Shown: in pieces, positions 34,803 to 43,675 of the stretch
Position numbering within the stretch: the stretch's first letter is position 1
How the letters are laid out: each line of letters opens with the position of its first letter
NCBI RefSeq assembly: GCF_026540895.1
Contig: NZ_JALNUR010000001.1
Location: forward strand, 1 to 64,000
Length of the DNA stretch: 64,000 nucleotides
From: Sphingomonas sp. GM_Shp_1
GTDB taxonomy: Bacteria; Pseudomonadota; Alphaproteobacteria; Sphingomonadales; Sphingomonadaceae
Reading direction: 5' to 3'
The notes under the pieces: generated by a model
Seen by the model: the letters and a program-made list of their open reading frames with translations, nothing else
Databases searched by the model: none
Told to the model about the DNA's origin: nothing
Made by a program: the position numbers and the translations under genes

Positions 34803-35666
34803 CTAGCGAGCCTCGCTCTTGAGCCGTTTCGCCAGGGCGCGCTGCGACGACAGGGCATAGGCCCGGCACGCGCCGGGATCGGTGCGGAAGCGGTCGGTTG
34901 CGCCGTCCTGATCGGCATGGGCGGTGATCAGGATATCGCAAGGCAGGGCACGCATCGCGGCCTGTCCTCGCGCAAAGGCGGCGACGACCGGGCGTCTGCT
35001 GGCGGCGGAGAAGCGATAATCGTCGGTCGAGACCGGGTTCAGGCTGGCGGCGAAGACGATCGCCTTGCAGCGGGTGCCCTGGCAGGCGCGCCAGGTCCAG
35101 CTCATGCTGCCCGTCGTATGGCCCGGCGTCGCGCGTGCGGTGACGCTGGTATCGCCCAGGGTCAGCCGTTCGCCGTCACGGATTACCCGTACCGAGCGGA
35201 CGGCGGGAAAGCGGCTGTCATAGCCACGCTGGGGATCGTCCGCGGCGAGGCGCCCGGTCCGCAAGCCCTCCGCCCCGCGCGCGCTGGCGATGACGGTCGC
35301 TCCGGTGTCGCGGGCCAGCGCGGCGATGCCGCCCGCATGATCGAAATGCGGTTCGGTGCTGAGAATATATTTGATGTCGCGCGGGCGGAAACCCAGCTTG
35401 GCGACATTGGCCAGGATGGCGGGCGCGGCCTGGGGCAGCGCGCCGTCGATCAGGATAAGGCCCTTGCCCGTATCGATCAGCGCGACGTTCAGGCCGCCGA
35501 AGCCGACCAGATAGGTCTTGCCGAACACCCGCACCGGCGGGCGGGGCGTCAGCCATTCGGCGGTGCGATCGGTGACGATGGGCCGGGTCAGCGGATCGCC
35601 CTGCGGCGGCGCGGCGGCGGTGCTGGCAAGGGCGAAGATCATCGCGGCGGCTAGTCTGGCAAACAT
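34803..35666 (-). CDS. Subclass B3 metallo-beta-lactamase with Glu in the first zinc position (B3-E type)
   Basis: A 287-residue exported enzyme predicted to hydrolyse beta-lactams. The signal peptide is MFARLAAAMIFALASTAAA. The zinc motif normally HxHxDH reads E105-P-H107-F-D109-H110 (STEPHFDHAGG), so the first His is replaced by Glu; other ligands are H183 (PGHTTGSMSW) and H250 (ITAHADQDG). GSMSWTWR and YRFSAASRRP are B3 hallmarks. Glu-variant B3 enzymes are known from sphingomonads and are active. ATG 35666 follows agggagaac. It is divergent from an AmpR-like regulator. Confidence 0.88.
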   Translation of the reverse strand: MFARLAAAMIFALASTAAAPPQGDPLTRPIVTDRTAEWLTPRPPVRVFGKTYLVGFGGLNVALIDTGKGLILIDGALPQAAPAILANVAKLGFRPRDIKYILSTEPHFDHAGGIAALARDTGATVIASARGAEGLRTGRLAADDPQRGYDSRFPAVRSVRVIRDGERLTLGDTSVTARATPGHTTGSMSWTWRACQGTRCKAIVFAASLNPVSTDDYRFSAASRRPVVAAFARGQAAMRALPCDILITAHADQDGATDRFRTDPGACRAYALSSQRALAKRLKSEAR

Positions 35667-35697
35667 GGTCCGTTCTCCCTGGCCATGATGATGCGGG

Positions 35698-35718
35698 CTT
35701 TGCCGGTGAAGGACAAAG
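35698..35718. promoter_or_regulatory. Candidate LysR-type operator between bla and the AmpR-like gene
   Basis: A perfect inverted repeat CTTTG-N11-CAAAG, fitting the T-N11-A rule for LysR-type regulators, lies in the 85-base divergent intergenic region, 32 bases from the bla start and 34 bases from the regulator start. Confidence 0.5.
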
Positions 35719-35751
35719 CATCTTCCCTCGACAGAGCCATGAGCAGAATTC

Positions 35752-36678
35752 ATGATGACGGCCATGGAGAGAGCCCAGCTTCCACTCAACGCCCTGCGCG
35801 CATTCGAGGCGGCGGCGCGGCATCTGAACTTCACTCGCGCCGCGATCGAGCTCTGTGTCAGCCAGGGGGCGGTCAGCCATCAGGTGGCCGCGCTGGAGAA
35901 AAGGCTGGGCGCGCGGCTGTTCCACCGTTTGCCACGCGGACTGGCGTTGACCGATGATGGGCAGGCTTTGGTGCCCGTGCTCGCCGAGACGTTCGATCGC
36001 ATCGGCGCGACGCTGGATCGGTTCGGCGAGGGTGGCTTTCAATATGTGCTGAATATCGGGGTGGTCGGGACCTTCGCCACCGGCTGGCTGCTGGAGCGGC
36101 TGGACGGTTTCGCCGCGAGCCATCCGCACATCGATCTGCGGGTGGCGATCAACAACAACCGGGTCGATCTGGCGGGGGAGGGATTGGACTATGCCATTCG
36201 TTTCGGCAACGGCGCGTGGCATGGAACGCACGCAGAGCCGCTGATGGCGGCGCCGCTGACCCCGCTCTGTGCGCCGCCGGTCGCCGAACGGTTGCAGGGG
36301 CCGGGCGATTTGCAGCGTGAGCGGCTGCTGCGATCCTATCGGGTTAGCGAATGGGAAAGCTGGTTCGCGGTGGCGGGCGTCCAGCCGCCGACCCTGCGCG
36401 GTCCGATGTTCGACAGCTCGGCGCTGATGGTCGGAGCAGCGATGGCGGGACTCGGCGTGGCGCTCGCCCCGAAGGCGATGTTCGGACGCGAACTGACCAC
36501 CGAGCGGCTGGTCCAGCCTTTCGCGATCGAGATCGACGCGGGGCGGTACTGGCTGACCCGTTTGCTGTCGCGGAAAGAGGGGCTGGCGATGAAGGCGTTT
36601 CGCCAGTGGTTGGTGGAGGCGGTCGGCGACTCGGCCCCTCCACCACCGCTTCGCAGCGGTCGTCCTCCCCAAGCATAG
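35752..36678 (+). CDS. AmpR-like LysR-family regulator
   Basis: A 308-residue LysR regulator. The N-terminus (QLPLNALRAFEAAARHLNFT, then RAAIELCVSQGAVSHQVAAL) is the AmpR/GcvA type and is strikingly close to AmpR, the sensor of cell-wall fragments that induces ampC. An effector-binding domain follows (about residues 95-295). The gene is divergent from the B3 beta-lactamase, the classic ampR arrangement, with a LysR-type palindrome between them. The last residues (APPPPLRSGRPPQA) are encoded by a dispersed repeat, so the original C-terminus may have been replaced. ATG 35752 or 35764 may be the start. Confidence 0.88.
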   Translation: MMTAMERAQLPLNALRAFEAAARHLNFTRAAIELCVSQGAVSHQVAALEKRLGARLFHRLPRGLALTDDGQALVPVLAETFDRIGATLDRFGEGGFQYVLNIGVVGTFATGWLLERLDGFAASHPHIDLRVAINNNRVDLAGEGLDYAIRFGNGAWHGTHAEPLMAAPLTPLCAPPVAERLQGPGDLQRERLLRSYRVSEWESWFAVAGVQPPTLRGPMFDSSALMVGAAMAGLGVALAPKAMFGRELTTERLVQPFAIEIDAGRYWLTRLLSRKEGLAMKAFRQWLVEAVGDSAPPPPLRSGRPPQA

Positions 36679-36690
36679 CCTGGGGAGGAA
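36635..36690. repeat. CCTCCACC-family repeat, single module, copy D
   Basis: One module only: cccctccaccaccgcttcgcagcggtcgtcctccccaag, cut into stretches as in the other copies, then catagcctggggagg. It overlaps the 3' end of the AmpR-like gene, whose stop codon lies within it, and faces the convergent eda gene. Confidence 0.7.
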
Positions 36691-36696
36691 CGGGGG

Positions 36697-37302
36697 TTAG
36701 CCGCGCAGCGCCGCCGCCGCGCGCGCCTTGGCTTCGACGTCCGCCATCGAACCGCCGGTCACCCAGCTTCCGCCGACGCACAGCACGCGGTCGAAGGCCA
36801 GCCAGTCGGGGGCGCTCGCCTCCGTGATGCCGCCGGTCGGGCAGAAGCGCGCCTGGTAGAAGGGCGCGGCCAGTGCCTTCAGCGCCTTCAGCCCGCCGCT
36901 GGTCTCGGCCGGGAAGAACTTGAAATGCGTCAGCCCCAGGTCGAGCCCGCGCATGATGTCGCCCGCATTGGCGATGCCGGGAAGATAGGGGATGCCGCTC
37001 TCGATCACCGCCGCGCCCAGCCGGTCGGTCAGACCCGGCGAGACGATGAACTCGGCGCCCGCATCCGCCACGTCGCGCAACTGCGCCTCGTTGACCACGG
37101 TGCCTGCGCCGACGATCGCGCCGGGCACCTTCTTCATCTCGGCCATGGCCTCTAGCGCGGCGGGGGTGCGCAGCGTCACTTCCAGCACCTTCAGGCCGCC
37201 CGCGACCAGCGCCTCGGCAAGAGGCTTGGCGGTGGCGGCGTCGTCGATGACCAGCACGGGGATGACCGCGCTGGTGCGCATGATGGTGGCGATGTCGGTC
37301 AT
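36697..37302 (-). CDS. eda: KDPG aldolase (2-dehydro-3-deoxy-6-phosphogluconate aldolase)
   Basis: A 201-residue TIM-barrel class I aldolase splitting KDPG into pyruvate and glyceraldehyde-3-phosphate, the last specific step of the Entner-Doudoroff route. The Schiff-base lysine is K128 (THFKFFPAE) and E41 (LEVTLRT) is the general acid/base. The ATG overlaps the glk stop by 4 bases, and it is the last gene of the cluster. Confidence 0.96.
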   Translation of the reverse strand: MTDIATIMRTSAVIPVLVIDDAATAKPLAEALVAGGLKVLEVTLRTPAALEAMAEMKKVPGAIVGAGTVVNEAQLRDVADAGAEFIVSPGLTDRLGAAVIESGIPYLPGIANAGDIMRGLDLGLTHFKFFPAETSGGLKALKALAAPFYQARFCPTGGITEASAPDWLAFDRVLCVGGSWVTGGSMADVEAKARAAAALRG

Positions 37303-38264
37303 GTATGCTCCTGTGCGAAGGCCGCGGCCGCGCCGAACAGGCCGGGCTGGGGATGGGTGATGAGCTTGACGGGGATGCGCGCCATCAGCGACTGGAAGCG
37401 GCCCTTGGCGACGAAGCGCTGGTCGAAGCCCGAGCGCAGCAGCTTGTCCTTGATGCGGAAGCCCAGGCCGCCCGCGATGACGACGGTCTTGGCCCCTTGC
37501 GCCAGTGCGAAGTCGCCAGCGACCGCGCCTAGCGCCAGGCAGAAACGGTCGAGCGCGGCGAGCGCGATCGAATCGGTCCCTTCCAGCGCCTCGGTCCAGA
37601 TCTCGCGGTCATCGCGGCTGGGCACCGCGCGGCCCTCCAGCGAGGCGAGCGTTTCGTAGATGGCGATGATGCCGGGGCCCGAGCAGATCCGCTCGCACGA
37701 CACGCGGGTATAGGTGCGGCGCAGGCGCTTCAGGATCGCATCCTCGATCCCGTCGAGCGGGGCATAGTCCATATGCCCGCCCTCGGTTTCGATGACATGG
37801 TAACGCTGCGGCGTCAGCAATACCTGCGCGACGCCCAGGCCGGTGCCGGGGCCGCAGACGGTGACGACGCCATGTTCGGGCATCGGCTCCTCGGGACCGC
37901 AGATATGGAGGAAATCCTCTTGCGGCACCTGCGCGACGGCATGGCCGACCGCGCCGAAATCGTTGATGACGGTATAGACGTCCGCGCCCAGCCGCTCGGG
38001 GATCAGCGAGGGGCGGATGACCCACGGATTGTTGGTCATGCGGATCACGTCGCCGGTGATCGGCGAGGCAATGGCGAGCGAGGCGGCCTTGGGCAGCGGG
38101 CGACCGATATGCGCCTCGAACGCCTGCCATGCGGTTTGCAGCGAGGCGTGTTCGGCGGTTTTCTGCGTGCAGGGCTCGCCCAGCTTGACGACGCGCCCGT
38201 CCTCGACCTCGGCGATCGCGAAGCGCGCATGCGTGCCCCCGATGTCGACGGCTACGATTTCCAT
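37299..38264 (-). CDS. glk: Glucokinase
   Basis: A 321-residue ATP-dependent glucokinase of the bacterial Glk family. It opens with the phosphate motif VAVDIGGTHARFAIAE; NDFGAVGHAV and GTGLGVAQVL, then ETEGGHMDYAP form the sugar and ATP sites. The start ATG 38264 follows ggggagga, a strong site, 20 bases after the edd stop. It produces glucose-6-phosphate for Zwf, and its stop overlaps eda. Confidence 0.95.
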   Translation of the reverse strand: MEIVAVDIGGTHARFAIAEVEDGRVVKLGEPCTQKTAEHASLQTAWQAFEAHIGRPLPKAASLAIASPITGDVIRMTNNPWVIRPSLIPERLGADVYTVINDFGAVGHAVAQVPQEDFLHICGPEEPMPEHGVVTVCGPGTGLGVAQVLLTPQRYHVIETEGGHMDYAPLDGIEDAILKRLRRTYTRVSCERICSGPGIIAIYETLASLEGRAVPSRDDREIWTEALEGTDSIALAALDRFCLALGAVAGDFALAQGAKTVVIAGGLGFRIKDKLLRSGFDQRFVAKGRFQSLMARIPVKLITHPQPGLFGAAAAFAQEHT

Positions 38265-38284
38265 GATGTCCTCCCCGTTGTTCT

Positions 38285-40102
38285 TTACAGGCCCGCGCCG
38301 GCCAGGACCGGCGACGCGCCCTTTTCGGCTTCGTCGGCGGCCTGGCGGAACAGCGCGAACAACTCGCGGCCCATGCCCTGAACCGGCGCAGGCGTTTCGG
38401 CCAGTTGGCGCGCAGCCCATTCGGCCGGATCGACCAGCGCGTTCAATGTCCCCTCGACCGCATCGAGCCGGACGATGTCGCCGTCGCGGATCAGGCCGAT
38501 CGCGCCGCCGCCGATCGCCTCCGGGCTGAGATGGATCGCGCAGGGCACCTTGCCGCTGGCGCCCGACATACGACCATCGGTGACCAGGGCCACCTTGAAG
38601 CCCCGGTTCTGGAGCACGCCCAGCGGCGGGGTCAGCTTGTGCAGTTCGGGCATGCCGTTCGCCTTGGGGCCCTGGAAGCGGACCACGACGACGACGTCGC
38701 GCTCCAGTTCGCCCGCCTTGAACGCCGCCTGGACTTCGGACTGGTCGGAGAAGACGCGTGCGGGCGCCTCGATGATCCAGCGCTCGCGTTCGACCGCCGA
38801 TACCTTGATGCAGGCGCGGCCCAGATTGCCCGAGAGGATGCGCATGCCGCCATCGGGCGAAAAGGGCACGGCGGCGGGGCGCAGGATCGTCTCGTCGCCG
38901 CTGTTGCCGACCGGCTTCCATGCGAGTTTGTCATCTTCGATCACGGCGGTCTGGCCGTAGTCGGACAGATCCTTGCCCGCGACGGTCATGATATCGCGGT
39001 GGAGCAGCCCCTCCGACAGCAGTTCGCGAATGACATAGGGCATGCCGCCCGCCGCCTCGAACCCGTTCACGTCCGCCGAGCCATTGGGATAGACCCGCGC
39101 GATCAGCGGCACGGCGGCCGAGAGGCGGTCCATATCCTCCCAGTCGATGACGATCCCCGCCGCGCGTGCGATGGCGGGCAGGTGGATCAGGTGATTGGTC
39201 GAGCCGCCGGTCGCGAGCAGACCGACCGCCGCGTTGACGATCGCCTTCTCATCGACGCAGCGCCCCAAGGGCCGGTAATCCTCGCCGCGCTGGCCGATGG
39301 CGGCGAGGCGATGGACGGCGGCGCGGCTGAGTTCCTGGCGCAGCTTGGTGCCCGGATTGACGAAGGCGGCGCCCGGCATGTGCAGGCCCATCACCTCCAT
39401 CATCATCTGGTTGGTGTTGGCGGTGCCGTAGAAGGTGCAGGTGCCCTTGGAATGATAGGCGGCGATCTCGGCATCGAGCAGCTCCTCGCGCCCCGCCTTA
39501 CCCTCGGCAAAGGCTTCGCGAACGGCGGCCTTCTGCTTGTTGGGCAGGCCGGTCGGCATCGGGCCGCCGGGCACCAAGATCATCGGCAGATGGCCGAAGC
39601 GCAGCGCCCCCATCAGCAGGCCCGGCACGATCTTGTCGCAGATGCCGAGCAGCGCCGCGCCCTCGAAGGTGCCGTGGCTCAGCGCCACCGCCGTCGACAG
39701 CGCGATGGTGTCGCGGCTGAACAGCGACAGTTCCATGCCCGCATAGCCCTGTGTCACGCCGTCGCACATGGCGGGCACGCCGCCTGCGACCTGTGCGGTG
39801 GCACCCACCTCGCGCGCCCAGACCTTCATCAGTTCGGGGTAGCGGTAATAGACCGCATGGGCCGACAGCATGTCGTTATAGGCCGACACGATGCCGATGT
39901 TCATGCCGCGATCCGCCTTCATGGCGTCGCGGTCTTCCTCGGTCCCGGCGTAGGCATGGGCGAGGTTGGCGCAGCCCAGATTCGGGCGGCGCACCGCCGT
40001 CTCCGCCTCACGCTCGATCAGGTCGAGATAGGCTTGCCGTCCGGGCTTCGAGCGTTCGATGACCCGGTCGGTGACGGCCGAGACGGCGGCATTCAGGCTC
40101 AT
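38285..40102 (-). CDS. edd: Phosphogluconate dehydratase
   Basis: A 605-residue IlvD/Edd-family dehydratase converting 6-phosphogluconate to KDPG, with an oxygen-sensitive iron-sulfur cluster. Visible family blocks include [60 protein letters not shown] and [20 protein letters not shown]. The ATG overlaps the pgl stop by 4 bases. Confidence 0.96.
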   Translation of the reverse strand: MSLNAAVSAVTDRVIERSKPGRQAYLDLIEREAETAVRRPNLGCANLAHAYAGTEEDRDAMKADRGMNIGIVSAYNDMLSAHAVYYRYPELMKVWAREVGATAQVAGGVPAMCDGVTQGYAGMELSLFSRDTIALSTAVALSHGTFEGAALLGICDKIVPGLLMGALRFGHLPMILVPGGPMPTGLPNKQKAAVREAFAEGKAGREELLDAEIAAYHSKGTCTFYGTANTNQMMMEVMGLHMPGAAFVNPGTKLRQELSRAAVHRLAAIGQRGEDYRPLGRCVDEKAIVNAAVGLLATGGSTNHLIHLPAIARAAGIVIDWEDMDRLSAAVPLIARVYPNGSADVNGFEAAGGMPYVIRELLSEGLLHRDIMTVAGKDLSDYGQTAVIEDDKLAWKPVGNSGDETILRPAAVPFSPDGGMRILSGNLGRACIKVSAVERERWIIEAPARVFSDQSEVQAAFKAGELERDVVVVVRFQGPKANGMPELHKLTPPLGVLQNRGFKVALVTDGRMSGASGKVPCAIHLSPEAIGGGAIGLIRDGDIVRLDAVEGTLNALVDPAEWAARQLAETPAPVQGMGRELFALFRQAADEAEKGASPVLAGAGL

Positions 40103-40809
40103 TGCTCGCTCCAGTGGATGTCGATCGGCAGTTCGACCTCGGCCAGGACGCGGCCGATCGGATAGGGCGAGGATGCGCCTTCCTTGATCGCGTCCTCAAG
40201 AACCTTTTTCTTGGCCGGTCCCGAAATGGCGATCATGATGGACCGGGCAGAGACGATCCCCGCACGGCTCAGCGTCACGCGCGCCACCGGTGCTTCGGGC
40301 GGCAGCGGATCGGGCATGACGCCCAGCGCGCGGCGCTCCTTCGGCCCGTTGAGCGCCTCATCATAATCGGGGCCGGGGAAGATCGAGGCGGTATGCCCGT
40401 CGCCGCCGACACCCAGCAGCACCAGGTCGAGCGGCCAGTGCAGTTCCTGCATCAGCGCATCGGCCGAGCGACCGGCGGCCTTATAGTCCGACGTCGCCTG
40501 CGGCACGATCGGCATCACCCGCGCACCCTTGGGCAGGAAGATCTTGCCGATCATCGTGATGTTGGACAGCGGGTCGCCCAGCGGCACGATACGCTCATCG
40601 GCGGGGATGATCGTCACGCGCTTCCAGTCGAGCTTGGCCTTGGCCAGCTTCTCATAGACCGGGATCGGCGTCTTGCCGCCCGACAGCGCGATCACCGCCG
40701 CGCCTCGCGCCTCGATCGCGCTTTCGATGATGAACTGGATGTCGCCCGCCAGGGCGTCCGCCATTTCGGTGGTGTCTTCATAATCCCACCATTCGATTTC
40801 GTCGGTCAT
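40099..40809 (-). CDS. pgl: 6-phosphogluconolactonase
   Basis: A 236-residue DevB-type lactonase hydrolysing 6-phosphogluconolactone to 6-phosphogluconate. It shows ALSGGKTPIPVYEKLAK near the N-terminus, IIPADERIVPLGDPLSN, and LLGVGGDGHTASIFPG. It is coupled to edd by a 4-base overlap and lies 95 bases after zwf, behind a perfect 16-bp hairpin. Confidence 0.95.
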   Translation of the reverse strand: MTDEIEWWDYEDTTEMADALAGDIQFIIESAIEARGAAVIALSGGKTPIPVYEKLAKAKLDWKRVTIIPADERIVPLGDPLSNITMIGKIFLPKGARVMPIVPQATSDYKAAGRSADALMQELHWPLDLVLLGVGGDGHTASIFPGPDYDEALNGPKERRALGVMPDPLPPEAPVARVTLSRAGIVSARSIMIAISGPAKKKVLEDAIKEGASSPYPIGRVLAEVELPIDIHWSEQ

Positions 40810-40834
40810 GTCATCCTGTCCTGAAATATTTCGG

Positions 40835-40874
40835 GGCAGGGCCGGTCCGCCACAGACAGCGGACCGGCCCTGCC
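40835..40874 (-). repeat. Perfect 16-bp inverted repeat in the zwf-pgl spacer
   Basis: GGCAGGGCCGGTCCGC (40835-40850) and its exact complement at 40859-40874 enclose an 8-base loop. No T-run follows in the direction of transcription, so it looks like an RNA stability or processing hairpin rather than a terminator. Confidence 0.7.
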
Positions 40875-40904
40875 GATCACAGCACGCCGTTCAGGCGCGC
40901 ATGG

Positions 40905-42368
40905 TCAGTCGTCCTGCCAGGTCACGCCGTCACGCTCGGTCAGGGCGATGGCGGCGGAGGGGCCCCAGCTCCCGCTGGGATAGGATTTGGGCTTCACGTC
41001 GGCGGCATCCCAGCCGGCGCGGATCGCGTCGATCCAGGTCCATTGCGCCTCCACCTCGTCACGGCGGACGAAGAGCGTCTGGTCGCCCTCGATCAGGTCG
41101 AGCAGCAGCCGCTCATAGGCGATGCGGCGGCGGGTGCCGGCGAACTCGGCGTCGAGCGACAGGTTCAGCGGCACCTCGCGCAGGCGCAGGCCCTCGCGGT
41201 CGAGGCCCGGCTCCTTCGCCATCACCAGCAGCTGGATATACTCCTCCGGCTGAAGGCGGATGATCAGCGTGTTGGGCTGAAGGATGCCACCGCGCCCGGC
41301 GAACATCGAATGCGGTACCGGCTTGAACTGGATCGCGATTTCGGAGCGGCGCGCGGCCATCCGCTTGCCGGTGCGCAGGTAGAAGGGCACCCCCTGCCAG
41401 CGCCAGTTGTCGACATGCGCCTTGATCGCGACGAAGGTCTCGGTCTTGGACGGCTTGCCCAGTTCGTCGGCATAGGAACCGACGATCTTGCCGCCGACCG
41501 CGCCGTCCGAATATTGGCCGGTGACAGTGTTGTGCGGCACCTCCTCCGGCGTCATCAGGCGCAGCGAGCGGAAGACCTTGGCCTTCTCGTCGCGGATCGC
41601 AGTGCCGTCGTAACGCGCCGGCGGCTCCATCGCGATGAGGGCGAGCAGTTGCAGGATATGGTTCTGCACCATGTCGCGCAGCGCGCCCGCGCCTTCGTAA
41701 TAGCCCGCGCGATCCTCCAGCCCCACCGTCTCGGCAATGGTGATCTGCACATTGTCGATGCCGTGCGCGTTCCAGATCGGTTCGAAGAAGAAATTGCCGA
41801 AGCGCAGCGCCAGGATGTTCTGGACGGTTTCCTTGCCCAGATAATGGTCGATGCGGAAGGTCCGCTCCTCGGGGAAGCCGAACGCGACCGCGTCGTTGAT
41901 CTCCTTCGACGAAGCAAGGTCGTAGCCGAGCGGCTTTTCCAGGCCGATCCGCACCGTCTCACCCGCCAGGCCGACCGATTCGAGGCCCTTGATGGTCGAT
42001 TCGAACAGGCTGGGCGCGGTCGACAGATAGATGGCGAGACCGTTGGAGACGTCGCCGACCTTCTCCGCCAGCGTGGGGAAACCTTCCGTCGAGGAAGCAT
42101 CCAGCGACTGATACTGCAATCGATTTAAGAAGCCGGCGATTTTTTCGGCGTCCTTGCGGTCGTCCGGCAGGAAGGTGTCGAGCGCCTTCGCCGCGAAGTC
42201 CCGGAAGCTGGCGTCGTCATGGTCCGACCGGGCTGTGCCTGTGATCGTCAGTTCTTCGGGCAGCAGACCGTCGGAATGAAGATTGAACAGCGATGGCAGC
42301 AACATGCGCTGCGACAGGTCGCCGGTCGCGCCGAACAGCAGCAGCTTGCCAACGGGATTGCGCGTCAT
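40905..42368 (-). CDS. zwf: Glucose-6-phosphate 1-dehydrogenase
   Basis: A 487-residue enzyme oxidising glucose-6-phosphate to the lactone with NADP+/NAD+. The nucleotide motif is LLFGATGDLSQRMLLP and the active site is FRIDHYLGKETVQN, with EKPLGYDLASS before it. ATG 42368 has GGAG at 42374-42377, directly after the argC stop codon, so zwf is likely co-transcribed with argC. It opens the Entner-Doudoroff block. Confidence 0.96.
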   Translation of the reverse strand: MTRNPVGKLLLFGATGDLSQRMLLPSLFNLHSDGLLPEELTITGTARSDHDDASFRDFAAKALDTFLPDDRKDAEKIAGFLNRLQYQSLDASSTEGFPTLAEKVGDVSNGLAIYLSTAPSLFESTIKGLESVGLAGETVRIGLEKPLGYDLASSKEINDAVAFGFPEERTFRIDHYLGKETVQNILALRFGNFFFEPIWNAHGIDNVQITIAETVGLEDRAGYYEGAGALRDMVQNHILQLLALIAMEPPARYDGTAIRDEKAKVFRSLRLMTPEEVPHNTVTGQYSDGAVGGKIVGSYADELGKPSKTETFVAIKAHVDNWRWQGVPFYLRTGKRMAARRSEIAIQFKPVPHSMFAGRGGILQPNTLIIRLQPEEYIQLLVMAKEPGLDREGLRLREVPLNLSLDAEFAGTRRRIAYERLLLDLIEGDQTLFVRRDEVEAQWTWIDAIRAGWDAADVKPKSYPSGSWGPSAAIALTERDGVTWQDD

Positions 42369-42377
42369 GACGTCTCC

Positions 42378-43304
42378 TTAGAGCACGAGGCCGGCGGTCG
42401 GATCGAGCCCGGCCATGATGTTCAAATTCTGGACCGCCGCCCCCCCGGCACCCTTGCCCAGATTGTCGAGCGTGGCGATCAGTCTCGCCTGACCCGTGGC
42501 CGCATTGCCGCAGACGCGCAAGGTCATCCGGTCGGTTCCGGCATTTTCCTCGATATTCACCGCCGCGGCCGTCTCGGCCGAAAAGGTCACGATGCGGCTA
42601 TCGGCATAAGCCTGGGCCAGCGTGTCGGCGACCCGGTCGAGCGAGGGCGCGCCGGGCAGGGCGTAAAGGGGCAGGGGCACCTCCACGACCATACCGCGAT
42701 AGGTGTCGACCACGGACGGTGCGAAGATCGGGGCATGGGCAAGGCCCGAATGCCGCTGCATCTCCGGCGCATGCTTGTGCGCCAGCGACAGGCCATAGGG
42801 GCGGAAGGCGCGGTGGGTCGCCGTCTCATATTCCGCGATCATCGCCTTGCCGCCGCCCGAATAGCCCGAGGCGGCGTTGACCGTCACCGGGAAATCGGCG
42901 GGGATGATGCCTGCGCGGACGAGCGGACGGACCAGCGCCAGGAAGCCCGTAGGGTAGCAGCCGGGGTTGGAGACGAAGCGCGCGGAGGCGACCTTCGCCT
43001 GCTGATCGGGTTCCAGTTCGGCAAAGCCATAGACCCAGTTCTCGGCGGTGCGGTGCGCGGTCGAGGCGTCGACCACCCGCGTCCGGTCGTTGGCGATCAG
43101 CGACACTGCCTCGCGCGCGGCATCGTCGGGCAGGCAGAGGATGACGAAATCGGCGTCGTTGATCGCCTCGGCGCGTGCGGCGGCGTCCTTGCGGCGATCA
43201 TCGGGCAGCGTCAGGATCGACAGGTCGGGCCGCCCGGACAGCCGGTCGGCGATCTCCAGCCCGGTCGTGCCTGCGCCGCCGTCGATGAAAACCGTCTTCG
43301 TCAC
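42378..43304 (-). CDS. argC: N-acetyl-gamma-glutamyl-phosphate reductase, type 2
   Basis: A 308-residue ArgC of the short type 2 class, an NADPH enzyme of arginine synthesis. It begins VTKTVFIDGGAGTTGLEIAD, with the catalytic cysteine in SNPGCYPTGF and SGYSGGGKAM, and HKHAPEMQRHSG. It starts at GTG 43304, which overlaps the upstream stop as GTGA. Its position directly before zwf with only 9 bases between is unusual, because arginine synthesis and sugar breakdown are not normally linked. Confidence 0.92.
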   Translation of the reverse strand: MTKTVFIDGGAGTTGLEIADRLSGRPDLSILTLPDDRRKDAAARAEAINDADFVILCLPDDAAREAVSLIANDRTRVVDASTAHRTAENWVYGFAELEPDQQAKVASARFVSNPGCYPTGFLALVRPLVRAGIIPADFPVTVNAASGYSGGGKAMIAEYETATHRAFRPYGLSLAHKHAPEMQRHSGLAHAPIFAPSVVDTYRGMVVEVPLPLYALPGAPSLDRVADTLAQAYADSRIVTFSAETAAAVNIEENAGTDRMTLRVCGNAATGQARLIATLDNLGKGAGGAAVQNLNIMAGLDPTAGLVL

Positions 43305-43675
43305 TGCACCTGCTCCAACTTGCCGGCATCGCAATAGCCGACCAGCCCCATGACGGGGGCAATGCCCCAAGCCTGGCCGCCCGCGACCTCCAGCACCTCG
43401 AAGGTTTCGCCCGCAGCCAGCTCGGCCAGCACCATGCTGTCCATGGCGCGTCCTTCGCGCAAGGTCACGGGCGCATTGGTACGATAGGGCAGGGGGGCGG
43501 CATAATGCGGCGCGAATACGTATTCAGCGAGCCGGACATCGGCCAGATCGGGACGGACCGCATGGGTCCGCGGGTCGAGACTCGCCCTCCGACCCTGGAG
43601 CGCGAAGCTCTTACGCGCTGGCCCGCTGGAGGCCGGGGGCGTCGCCAGCGCCGATGAAATGTCCGAATTCTTCAA
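43301..43675 (-). CDS. SH3-like domain protein
   Basis: A protein of about 124 residues whose C-terminal half (about residues 55-124, VFAPHYAAPLPYRTNAPVTL through FEVLEVAGGQAWGIAPVMG) has the pattern of a bacterial SH3-type domain, as found before NlpC/P60 hydrolase modules. No hydrolase domain follows. I place the start at TTG 43675, behind gaaggggcgg, which overlaps the marR gene by 65 bases; ATG 43732 would overlap it by 122. The stop overlaps the argC GTG. The start and function are uncertain; it may be a remnant of a larger protein. Confidence 0.55.
   Translation of the reverse strand: MKNSDISSALATPPASSGPARKSFALQGRRASLDPRTHAVRPDLADVRLAEYVFAPHYAAPLPYRTNAPVTLREGRAMDSMVLAELAAGETFEVLEVAGGQAWGIAPVMGLVGYCDAGKLEQVQ

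Noticed and set aside
34713..35654. A 313-codon plus-strand frame opposite the beta-lactamase
   Set aside because: Antisense shadow that begins inside a dispersed repeat and has no recognisable domain.
38405..40165. A 586-codon plus-strand open frame opposite edd
   Set aside because: Shadow of the phosphogluconate dehydratase gene on the minus strand.
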